Origin: Staphylococcus sp. GSSP0090
Lineage (GTDB): Bacteria; Bacillota; Bacilli; Staphylococcales; Staphylococcaceae
Direction of reading: 5' to 3'
NCBI RefSeq assembly: GCF_013391405.1
Contig: NZ_JACBFD010000016.1
Span: 1 to 64,000 of the forward strand
DNA length: 64,000 nt
Positions 25,351 to 33,636 of this stretch are shown here, piece after piece. The position numbers and the translations under genes are program-made. The notes under the pieces were generated by a model. It had not been told where the DNA came from. It ran no database searches and worked only from the letters and a program-made list of their open reading frames with translations. The stretch's first letter is position 1. Every line of letters begins with the position of its first letter.

Positions 25351-26385
25351 CTAAATTGGCACCTCAAGTGTCACAATTGTACCTTTACCTAATTGTGTGT
25401 CTATAGTAACTTCTGCATTTACGAGCTCAGCGCGTTCTCGCATGCCATAAAGTCCTAACCCAGTACCTTCAGGTTGATCTGTCTTGATAAATCCTCTACC
25501 TCTATCTATAACTTCGGCGATTAATTTCTGATTACATACATGCACTTCTATATCAACTTGATCCACATTTGCATATTTTATCGCATTAAATAAGGCTTCT
25601 TGAACGATTCTATAGACAACTGTTTCTATCTCACTATCAAACCGATTCGTCGCTAAATTGGACAGATAAGTAATTTTAATACCATAATTTGTTTCAACTT
25701 GTTTAAAATACGTTTTAAAAGCCGCATCTAACCCTAAATCATCTAATGATGAAGGTCGTAATTCCACTGATAAATTACGAATATCATCAATTAATTTGGA
25801 CATTAGACCTTCAATACGCTTGGAATCACTTAATAATTGATCAATGTCTTGTTGATATTTTAAAAGTCGTAATTCAACATCAATATTTAATAATTCTTGA
25901 ACAACACTATCATGTAACTCTCGAGAAATACGTTTTCTTTCATTTTCTTGTGCGAAAATGGTTTTCTGCATCATTTTACGTTGATACATCTTGTCATGTC
26001 TCTCTATTTGTGGTGATACATTTTGAAGCGTAAATGCTTTAACACCATTGACCTCATCAATCATTTGATACGTTGCGGTAAAAGGTTCAACTGTACCATA
26101 TATTGTCTTCATAAATACTTGAAAACTTGTATTACCTACTGTTTCAGCTTCTAAAAAGCATTGTTTACAAGATTGTAAATCAAATTCATTTGTATAACCT
26201 TCACAATGATTGCAAATCGCATTGGTCATACCTTCATAATCATTATCAAGCGCAATGATATCATTTGCAGCCTGATTCATAGCAATAACCTGTCCTTGAT
26301 TATCTACAAACACTATTTTTTCACTGGTATGATTAAAATATTGCATCAATAAGTTATTCATATCTAATTCATGATTGACATTCAT
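25351..26385 (-). CDS. nreB: Oxygen-sensing histidine kinase NreB
   Basis: About 344 residues. A PAS domain at the N-terminus carries the four cysteines that bind the oxygen-labile [4Fe-4S] cluster in the pattern CNHC-x11-CKQC. The kinase core has the HisKA_3 phospho-His in [18 protein letters not shown] and a HATPase domain with GRGF and [15 protein letters not shown]. The cluster is intact without oxygen and lets the kinase fire; oxygen destroys it. No membrane segment is present, so it is cytosolic. An in-frame GTG/ATG pair at 26394/26391 abuts the nreA stop; I prefer the ATG at 26385 because AGGTGA precedes it, but the difference is only three residues. Confidence 0.92.
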   Translation of the reverse strand: MNVNHELDMNNLLMQYFNHTSEKIVFVDNQGQVIAMNQAANDIIALDNDYEGMTNAICNHCEGYTNEFDLQSCKQCFLEAETVGNTSFQVFMKTIYGTVEPFTATYQMIDEVNGVKAFTLQNVSPQIERHDKMYQRKMMQKTIFAQENERKRISRELHDSVVQELLNIDVELRLLKYQQDIDQLLSDSKRIEGLMSKLIDDIRNLSVELRPSSLDDLGLDAAFKTYFKQVETNYGIKITYLSNLATNRFDSEIETVVYRIVQEALFNAIKYANVDQVDIEVHVCNQKLIAEVIDRGRGFIKTDQPEGTGLGLYGMRERAELVNAEVTIDTQLGKGTIVTLEVPI

Positions 26386-26394
26386 TACCATCAC

Positions 26395-26865
26395 CTAATC
26401 TTCTTCGTTAAATATACCTAATTTACTTTTAAGTGATATTGTTTTATATGTTTGTGGCAAAGGCTTGTCATTTCTTTGACCCAATAGTAAAACACCATAT
26501 ACTTGGTGCTGATACCAAAGCGGAATGGCAATCATAGAAGTTAACAGTTCACATAAAACAATAGGATATTTATGTTTGTCCTCTGCTGATAATGATTGGG
26601 CTACATTTTCAATTACCATTCGTTTCCCAGTTTTCATAACATTGCCAGCAAGGCCTTTTCCCTTACGTAAAACAATAAATTTATAACGTTGGTTCAAATT
26701 ACCAGAAGCATAACACCATTTTATTGGTGAAATATGGCTTTCCTTTTCATAAAGTGCAATCGCGGCATAGTCAAATCCTTCTTCTATTCTTATTGAATCT
26801 AACACAGCTTGATAATCCAAATGTTCATTTAAAGATAATGCATTCAACTTATCGCCTCCATTCAA
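26395..26865 (-). CDS. nreA: Nitrate-binding GAF protein NreA
   Basis: A 156-residue single GAF-domain protein (LDYQAVLDSIRIEEGFDYAAIALY, GLAGNVMKTGKRMVIENV and the LTSMIAIPLWYQHQVYGVLLLG strand). NreA binds nitrate and, when empty, holds NreB kinase activity down, so nitrate and anoxia must both be present. It overlaps the end of narI by four bases and runs directly into nreB, so the sensor genes are translated from the nar transcript as well. Confidence 0.92.
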   Translation of the reverse strand: MNGGDKLNALSLNEHLDYQAVLDSIRIEEGFDYAAIALYEKESHISPIKWCYASGNLNQRYKFIVLRKGKGLAGNVMKTGKRMVIENVAQSLSAEDKHKYPIVLCELLTSMIAIPLWYQHQVYGVLLLGQRNDKPLPQTYKTISLKSKLGIFNEED

Positions 26866-27539
26866 ACTTTGTGTTTACGATAAATAATATAGCTACGGCT
26901 TACATACGTAAGTGGTACACTCCATACATGCACAAGTCTAGTAAATGGCCAAAATGCCATAATTATAAATCCTAAAAGGATATGCATTTTAAAGGCAAGC
27001 GGCACCTGTATCATCAAATTGGCATCTGGAGAAAATATAAATAATTGTCTAAACCAAACGGATATGGTCTCTCTATAATCAAATGATGGTACCGTTGCAT
27101 TCGTGACTAAAGTGGCATAGCATCCCATAAATACAATTGCTAATAATAAGAAATTAACAATGATATCGGATGCAGAACTTAGCCTTCTTATATTTTTTTT
27201 AGTGACACGTCGTGCCGTTAATAGCAACATACCAATCAATGTTATTATACCAAAAACACTGCCAACATAAACAGCACCGATATGGTATAAATGATCACTT
27301 ACACCCACTGCCGTTAGCCAATGAGCTGGAATAAGCAAACCTACTACATGGCCCATTGCTACGGGAATGATGCCCAAATGAAACATTAAGCTGCCCCATT
27401 TAAGTTGTTTCTTTTCTATAAATTCACTAGATTTTGCAGTCCAAGAGAATTTATCAAACTTAAATCTAGCAAGATGACCGAGAAAGAATATAGCTATGCA
27501 TAAATAGGGCATAATGACCCATAAAAATTGATTAAACAT
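26862..27539 (-). CDS. narI: Respiratory nitrate reductase gamma subunit NarI
   Basis: A 225-residue membrane cytochrome b that takes electrons from menaquinol to NarH. Five membrane helices are visible: WVIMPYLCIAIFFLGH, LMFHLGIIPVAMGHVVGLL, AVYVGSVFGIITLIGMLLL, IIVNFLLLAIVFMGCYATL and AFKMHILLGFIIMAFWPFTRLVH. His residues in the second and fifth helices fit heme b ligands. I start at the ATG at 27539, with GAGGTGG upstream, rather than 15 bases earlier. It overlaps the narJ stop by eight bases, so translation is coupled. Confidence 0.93.
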   Translation of the reverse strand: MFNQFLWVIMPYLCIAIFFLGHLARFKFDKFSWTAKSSEFIEKKQLKWGSLMFHLGIIPVAMGHVVGLLIPAHWLTAVGVSDHLYHIGAVYVGSVFGIITLIGMLLLTARRVTKKNIRRLSSASDIIVNFLLLAIVFMGCYATLVTNATVPSFDYRETISVWFRQLFIFSPDANLMIQVPLAFKMHILLGFIIMAFWPFTRLVHVWSVPLTYVSRSYIIYRKHKV

Positions 27540-28107
27540 GGTGTTCCACCTCATTTGCCGGCTCTAAACAAGCTTTCAACGTTTCTCTTAGTCCCTTTAT
27601 TAGGTAATAATAAGGACTGTTTTGTTTTGCTAATTGATTAGCCATTACATATGTGCCATCCTCAATAATCATGATGACAAATTCTATGTTACCTTTTGCT
27701 CTAGGATCATTTTGCCACTGTGCAATATATAAAAATTCAAGCATCAGTGGTAGGTAATCAGATAATTCATTATCCGCCATCTTCAATCCAAACATTTCAT
27801 ATAATACCTTTAATTTAGCTAATAATTGCCCTCGTTCTTTTTGAGTGTCAAATTTATTATATGTCATATAAAGAGGTGCTGTTTTATTGAAATCAAACGT
27901 ATCTGAATATAATTGTTTTATTTGTAATAAATTCAATTCATACATTTGTTCACGATATTGAATTAGATTCTGATATGCCGGATGTTCCGTATGAATAACT
28001 TCTTCAAACGTTTTAGGGTGCAATGTTAATTTATCTGGAAACATTAATTGTTGCGCAAAGTATCCTAATGCCTCTTGGTGTTTATTAAAATAGGTTAAAT
28101 TAATCAC
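27532..28107 (-). CDS. narJ: Nitrate reductase assembly chaperone NarJ
   Basis: About 191 residues, a TorD/NarJ-type chaperone that helps insert the molybdenum cofactor into NarG before membrane attachment. The family pattern FDFNKTAPLYMTY and LPLMLEFLYIA is present. The open frame extends to an ATG at 28134, but GGAGGG lies seven bases before the GTG at 28107, so I choose that. The start overlaps the end of narH by eight bases. Confidence 0.88.
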   Translation of the reverse strand: MINLTYFNKHQEALGYFAQQLMFPDKLTLHPKTFEEVIHTEHPAYQNLIQYREQMYELNLLQIKQLYSDTFDFNKTAPLYMTYNKFDTQKERGQLLAKLKVLYEMFGLKMADNELSDYLPLMLEFLYIAQWQNDPRAKGNIEFVIMIIEDGTYVMANQLAKQNSPYYYLIKGLRETLKACLEPANEVEHHV

Positions 28108-29668
28108 GGAAAATCCCTCCATAGAAATTATCATTATAAATTTCTTGTCCTGATTTTCCAGAAGCTGTCGCTACAGGCACACCACATCCCTCACAATTGG
28201 ATCCGAAGTATTCTCCTCCATATCCTTCGCTACCTTGGGCACGATAAGTGTCCATATAAGTTTCTTTGTGCGATGTTGGAACCACAAAGCGATCTTCGTG
28301 TTTTGCAATTGCCAATAAACGATACATGTCTTTAGTTTGTCTTTCAGATAATCCAAGTCTTGCTAATCTATCAACATCAAATGTTTTATTGGTTACCTGA
28401 GCACGCATATAACTTCTCATCATTGCCATGCGTTGTAATGCTGATTTCACAGGTTCCGTATCACCAGCTGTAAATAAATTAGCTAAATACTGAATCGGTA
28501 ATCTCATTTCTTCTATAGCTGGGAAAATCATATCAGGATTTCTATTTGCTTCTGTTGCTGTTTTCCCTTCAAAATAACTCATAATAGGACTAAGTGGTGG
28601 ACAATACCAAACCATAGGCATCGTGCGATATTCTGGATGTAAAGGAAATGCAAGCTTATATTCAATGGCCAATTTATAGACTGGAGAATTCTGAGCAGCT
28701 TCTATCCATTCTAATGAAATTCCATCTTTTTGAGCTTGTTCTATTACCGCTTCGTCATACGGATTCAAGAATAAATCCAATTGCTTTTCGTATAACTCTT
28801 GCTCATTTTCAGCTGTGGCTGCTTCTTCAACTCTGTCAGCATCATAAAGTAATACACCTAAATAGCGCATTCTACCTGTACATGTTTCAGAACATACTGT
28901 TGGCATACCTGCTTCAATACGAGGGAAGCAAAACGTACATTTTTCTGCTTTATTTGTTTTCCAGTTAAAGTATACTTTCTTGTATGGACAACCTGTCATA
29001 CAATATCGCCAACCACGACAAGCCTCTTGGTCTACAAGTACAATACCGTCTTCATCACGCTTATACATTGCTCCAGATGGACACGATGCTACACAACTTG
29101 GATTCAAGCAATGTTCACACAACCTAGGTAAATACATCATAAAGGTCTGATCAAATTGAAATTTAATATCTTCTTCAATGCGTTTAATGTTTGGGTCTTC
29201 CGGTCCTGTAACATGACCACCTGCTAAATCATCTTCCCAGTTTGGTCCCCACTCTAAATCTAATTTATCTCCTGAAATTAATGAATGTGCGGTAGCGACT
29301 GGAGAGTGATTTCCTGCTTTAGCTGTTGTAAGATTTTCATAATTATATGTCCACGGTTCATAATAATCTTTAATAACTGGCATATTAGGATTGTAAAATA
29401 TTTTACCTAATGCAATTTTCGATAACTTACTACCTGATTTAAGTTCTAACTTACCTTTTTTATTTAAATACCAACCACCTTTATATCGCTCTTGATCTTC
29501 CCATTGTTTCGGATAACCAATACCTGGTTTTGTTTCTACATTGTTAAACCACATATATTCCGCACCAGGACGGTTAGTCCATGTACTCTTACAAGTTACA
29601 CTACAAGTATGACATCCTATACATTTATCTAAATTTAACACCATTGCAATTTGCGCTTTAATTTTCAA
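28100..29668 (-). CDS. narH: Respiratory nitrate reductase beta subunit NarH
   Basis: About 522 residues, the iron-sulfur electron-transfer subunit. Four cysteine groups are seen: CIGCHTCSVTC, CEHCLNPSCVASCP, CRGWRYCMTGCP and CTFCFPRIEAGMPTVCSETC. The tryptophan in the third group makes that cluster a [3Fe-4S], as is usual for NarH. The start is a TTG at 29668, with AAGGAGG nine bases upstream; another TTG at 29677 touches the ribosome binding site and cannot be used. It overlaps the narG stop by 11 bases. Confidence 0.93.
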   Translation of the reverse strand: MKIKAQIAMVLNLDKCIGCHTCSVTCKSTWTNRPGAEYMWFNNVETKPGIGYPKQWEDQERYKGGWYLNKKGKLELKSGSKLSKIALGKIFYNPNMPVIKDYYEPWTYNYENLTTAKAGNHSPVATAHSLISGDKLDLEWGPNWEDDLAGGHVTGPEDPNIKRIEEDIKFQFDQTFMMYLPRLCEHCLNPSCVASCPSGAMYKRDEDGIVLVDQEACRGWRYCMTGCPYKKVYFNWKTNKAEKCTFCFPRIEAGMPTVCSETCTGRMRYLGVLLYDADRVEEAATAENEQELYEKQLDLFLNPYDEAVIEQAQKDGISLEWIEAAQNSPVYKLAIEYKLAFPLHPEYRTMPMVWYCPPLSPIMSYFEGKTATEANRNPDMIFPAIEEMRLPIQYLANLFTAGDTEPVKSALQRMAMMRSYMRAQVTNKTFDVDRLARLGLSERQTKDMYRLLAIAKHEDRFVVPTSHKETYMDTYRAQGSEGYGGEYFGSNCEGCGVPVATASGKSGQEIYNDNFYGGIFRD

Positions 29669-32600
29669 GCCAATCAACCTCCTTCAGCTTTCTTACTGCT
29701 ACATAAACATCTCTCTGATTCCCAATTGGTCCATAATAATTAAAGTGATAACTAATTTGTGCATAACCTCCAACCAGTTGCGTTGGTTTTAAATGTATTC
29801 GCGTAGGTGCATTATGTGAACCACCTCTCGTATCTGTAATTTGTGATCCTGGTGTTTCAATATGTTTATCTTGGGCATGGTACATAAACATCGTACCTCT
29901 TGGCATTCTATGAGATACTACCGCTCTTGCTGCTACAACGCCATTTCGGTTGTATATTTCCAACCAATCATTATCTTTGATATCATGTCTTTCTGCATCT
30001 TCATTAGAAAGCCATACCGTTGGTCCACCTCTAAATAAAGTCAACATATGTTGGTTATCTTGATAAGTTGAGTGAATATTCCATTTACCATGTGGTGTTA
30101 AGTAACGTAAGACCAGTGTACTTTCATCACCTGTTACTTTCTTATCTCTCGTACCGAATACCATTGGTGGTAAAGTCGGCTTATACACAGGTAAACTTTC
30201 ACCTAATTGCTGGAACACTTCATGGTCAATATAGTAACTTTGTCGACCTGTTAATGTTCTAAACGGTACAAGTCGCTCTACATTCGTAGTAAATGGTGAA
30301 TAGCGTTTACCATTTTTATTTGAACCTGGAAAGACAGCTGTCGGAATCACTTCTCGTGGTTGTGCAGTTATGTTTAAAAATGATATTTTTTCTGATGCAC
30401 GTTCACTTGAAATATCTTTCAACGGCATACCGGTTTGTTGCTCTAAATCTTCATAAGCTTGTTGTGATAGCTTACCGTTCGTAGCAGAAGATAAATTTAA
30501 AACGACATCTGCAGCACGTCTTGCAGTATCTATTCTTGGTCTATCGTTTTTTACAGAGTCCTCATCTGCTTCATTCCAAGTACCAACCATACTTTTTAAC
30601 TCTTCATATTGTTCTGCTACCGAGTAACTCACGCCATGCGCACCTATTTTAGCTTTCTCTAATGAAGGGCCTAAGGTAATATATTTATCAAATATTATAG
30701 TATAATCTCTATCCACTACTGTAAAACTTGGCATCGTTTTTCCAGGTATAGCTTCAATTTCACCTTTCGTCCAGTCTTTTACAATCCCATTCACATTAGA
30801 AATTTCTTGTTTTGAATCATGCGCAAGTGGTGTCGTAACGACGTCTTTATAAATACCTTTCAGATGTGTTTTAGCCATTTCTGATATCTCTTTACTCAAT
30901 GTTTTGAAAATATCCCAGTCTGAACGTGATTCCCATAATGGATCTATCGCCGGATTAAATGGATGTACAAATGGGTGCATGTCTGTTGATGATAAATCGT
31001 GTTTTTCATACCATGTTGCAGCAGGTAAAATGATATCAGAATACAATGGTGTTGATGTCATTCTAAAATCTAATGAAACGAGTAAATCTAGTTTACCTTC
31101 TGTATCTTCTCTCCATTGAATTTCTTCTGGTTTCACTTCTTCATTAGGCTCAGCCAACAGACCTGATTTTGCACCGAGTAAATGTTTCATAAAGTATTCT
31201 TGTCCTTTAGCAGAGCTGGAAATTAAATTAGAGCGCCATAAGAACAACGTCTTTGGATGATTTTGTTTTAAGTCCGGGTCTTCAATTGCAAATTTCGTTT
31301 CTCTAGATTTCACGGATTCAATCGCACGTTTTATAATAGCTTCATTATTATATTCTCCAGCATCTTTCGCTTCCTCACTAAAAGACAAACTATTTTTATC
31401 AAATTGAGGATAAGATGGTAACCAACCACATCTTGCTGCTAACACATTATAGTCAGCAGGATGTTGGTGCTTAATATTTTCTGCTAATGGTGATTTTAAG
31501 CTATCGATATTTGATTCTTCATATTTCCATTGATCTGTTGCAAAATAGAACCAACTTGTGCCATTTTGTAAACGTGGCGGTGCTTGCCAATCTTTCGCGA
31601 AGGCAATGGTATTCCAGCCTTCAATTGGGCGACATTTTTCCTGACCAACATAATGTGCCCAACCCCCACCGTTGACACCTTGGCAGCCGCAAAGTAATAC
31701 TAAATTTAAAATGGAACGGTAAATCGTATCCGAGTTAAACCAATGATTAATACCAGCTCCCATGATAATCATTGAACGTCCGTTAGTATCAATTGCATTT
31801 TGTGCAAACTCTCTACCAACTTGTGTCACAACACTTTGTTTCACACCTGTGATTTTTTCTTGCCATGCTGGCGTATAATAAGATGCTGCATCATCATAGC
31901 CTGATGCCTCTAATTCATGATTGAAACGTTTCACACCATACTGACTTGTCATCAAATCAAACACTGTAGTCACGTATTTCTCTTCACCATTTGCTAATTT
32001 AAGTTTTTGAACGGCAATTGGACGCTCAAATATGCCGTTACCTTCGTTATTAAAAAATGGAAACTGTATGTGTTTTAATTCATATTCATCTTCGGCAAAA
32101 CTCATTGCAGGTTCAATCTGATTGCCTTCTTCATTTTCAAGTTTCAAATTCCATTGTTTGCCTTCTTCCCAACGTTGACCCATCGTACCATTAGGCACTG
32201 TTAATTGTTTTGCTAATTTATCAAAAACCACAGGCTTCCACTCGCTATTTTCAGTAGCTTGACCTAAATCATGTGCCCGTAGGAAACGCCCAGCTTTTAG
32301 TCCGTTTTTATCTTCATCTAACATAAGGACAAATGGCATATCCGTATATTGTTTTGCGTAATTAATAAAATAGTCATTAGGTTCATTGACATAATGTTCT
32401 TGTAAAATAACATGTGTCATCGCTTGTGCCACTGCCGCGTCTGTGCCAGGATTTGGCGCTAACCAGTTATCCGCAAATTTAACGTTTTCCGCATAGTCAG
32501 GGGCAACTGACACCACTTTGGTACCTTTATAACGTACTTCTGTCATAAAATGTGCGTCTGGCGTTCTTGTTAATGGTACATTCGAACCCCACATCATAAT

Positions 32601-33341
32601 ATAAGCTGCGTTATACCAATCACTTGATTCTGGTACATCTGTTTGTTCACCCCATATTTGTGGTGACGCTGGCGGTAAATCAGCATACCAATCATAAAAG
32701 CTCAACATTTCTCCACCTAGCAAACTCATAAAACGCGCACCAGAAGCGTAACTTAACATTGACATTGCAGGTATTGGTGTAAAACCAGCCAATCTATCTG
32801 GTCCATATTTCTTAATTGTATATATGATTTGAGCTGATATAAGTTTAGAAACATCTTTCCAATTTGTTCTAACTAATCCACCCTTACCTCTTGCTTGTTT
32901 GTATATCTTAGCTTTTTCTTCATTTTCAACAATTGAAGCCCAAGCAGCTACGGTATTGTTTTCATGTGTCTCTAATGCTTCTGTCCATAATTCCCATAAC
33001 TTCCCGCGAATATAAGGATAACGAATGCGTAAAGGACTATATTCATACCAAGAAAAAGAAGCACCCCTAGGACAACCACGTGGCTCAAATTCAGGTAAGT
33101 CTGGTCCACAACTAGGATAGTCGGTTTGTTGATTTTCCCAAGTAATCACACCGTTTTTCACAAACACCTTCCAAGAACAAGACCCCGTACAATTCACTCC
33201 ATGTGTCGTTCTTACTACTTTGTCATGACTCCAACGTTCTCTATACATTTTTTCCCATTCACGACTTTTACTTTCCAAGATTGACCAGTCACCATTAAAT
33301 TTTTCTGTTGGCTTAAAGAATTGTAATCCAAATTTTTTCAT
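29658..33341 (-). CDS. narG: Respiratory nitrate reductase alpha subunit NarG
   Basis: A 1227-residue molybdopterin (bis-MGD) enzyme that reduces nitrate to nitrite on the cytosolic side of the membrane. The N-terminal [4Fe-4S] site is HGVNCTGSCSW, with the last cysteine in RGCPRG. WGSNVPLTRTPDAHF and the YSDIILPAATWYEKHDLSSTDMHPF region line the cofactor site. There is no twin-arginine leader, as usual for the Nar type. It is the first gene of narGHJI-nreABC. The start ATG is preceded by AAGGAGA. Upstream sequence carries an NreC-like box and a Rex-like site. Confidence 0.95.
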   Translation of the reverse strand: MKKFGLQFFKPTEKFNGDWSILESKSREWEKMYRERWSHDKVVRTTHGVNCTGSCSWKVFVKNGVITWENQQTDYPSCGPDLPEFEPRGCPRGASFSWYEYSPLRIRYPYIRGKLWELWTEALETHENNTVAAWASIVENEEKAKIYKQARGKGGLVRTNWKDVSKLISAQIIYTIKKYGPDRLAGFTPIPAMSMLSYASGARFMSLLGGEMLSFYDWYADLPPASPQIWGEQTDVPESSDWYNAAYIMMWGSNVPLTRTPDAHFMTEVRYKGTKVVSVAPDYAENVKFADNWLAPNPGTDAAVAQAMTHVILQEHYVNEPNDYFINYAKQYTDMPFVLMLDEDKNGLKAGRFLRAHDLGQATENSEWKPVVFDKLAKQLTVPNGTMGQRWEEGKQWNLKLENEEGNQIEPAMSFAEDEYELKHIQFPFFNNEGNGIFERPIAVQKLKLANGEEKYVTTVFDLMTSQYGVKRFNHELEASGYDDAASYYTPAWQEKITGVKQSVVTQVGREFAQNAIDTNGRSMIIMGAGINHWFNSDTIYRSILNLVLLCGCQGVNGGGWAHYVGQEKCRPIEGWNTIAFAKDWQAPPRLQNGTSWFYFATDQWKYEESNIDSLKSPLAENIKHQHPADYNVLAARCGWLPSYPQFDKNSLSFSEEAKDAGEYNNEAIIKRAIESVKSRETKFAIEDPDLKQNHPKTLFLWRSNLISSSAKGQEYFMKHLLGAKSGLLAEPNEEVKPEEIQWREDTEGKLDLLVSLDFRMTSTPLYSDIILPAATWYEKHDLSSTDMHPFVHPFNPAIDPLWESRSDWDIFKTLSKEISEMAKTHLKGIYKDVVTTPLAHDSKQEISNVNGIVKDWTKGEIEAIPGKTMPSFTVVDRDYTIIFDKYITLGPSLEKAKIGAHGVSYSVAEQYEELKSMVGTWNEADEDSVKNDRPRIDTARRAADVVLNLSSATNGKLSQQAYEDLEQQTGMPLKDISSERASEKISFLNITAQPREVIPTAVFPGSNKNGKRYSPFTTNVERLVPFRTLTGRQSYYIDHEVFQQLGESLPVYKPTLPPMVFGTRDKKVTGDESTLVLRYLTPHGKWNIHSTYQDNQHMLTLFRGGPTVWLSNEDAERHDIKDNDWLEIYNRNGVVAARAVVSHRMPRGTMFMYHAQDKHIETPGSQITDTRGGSHNAPTRIHLKPTQLVGGYAQISYHFNYYGPIGNQRDVYVAVRKLKEVDWLEN

Positions 33342-33418
33342 AGTTATCTCCTTCTTACATAATTAATAAAACTCATTGCAGAACCTTATATATTAATTAA
33401 TGCAACTTCTTAACTTAA

Positions 33419-33461
33419 TTGTACATTTTTTCACATAGTCTAAATATTAGGGATTTACCTA
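33419..33461 (-). promoter_or_regulatory. NreC-like box and Rex-like site upstream of narG
   Basis: TAGGGATTTACCTA (33448-33461) matches the NreC consensus TRGGGN4CCCYA with one mismatch. TTGTACATTTTTTCACAT (33419-33436) matches the Rex box TTGTGAAW4TTCACAA at 15 of 18 positions. Both lie 80-120 bases before the narG start. Binding is inferred. Confidence 0.5.
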
Positions 33462-33470
33462 ATTACACAA

Positions 33471-33499
33471 AAATACCCACCAATTTCTTAGTGGGTATA
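33471..33499 (-). terminator. Lipase gene terminator
   Basis: ATACCCAC (33473-33480) pairs with GTGGGTAT (33491-33498) around a ten-base loop. The minus strand continues TTTTTG. A second, imperfect 17-bp stem (CTTCCCTTAC near 33509 against GTAAAGGAAG near 33590) lies between it and the gene. Confidence 0.7.
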
Positions 33500-33636
33500 A
33501 ACAAAAACTTCCCTTACACTTTATAGTGAATATGCTTAATGTTGATATTGATCAACCATGTGTCATACTCATAAATAGCGTAAAGGAAGCTTTAACTCTT
33601 AAATTTCGATTATTTTAAATCTTTATGTTTCATGCT

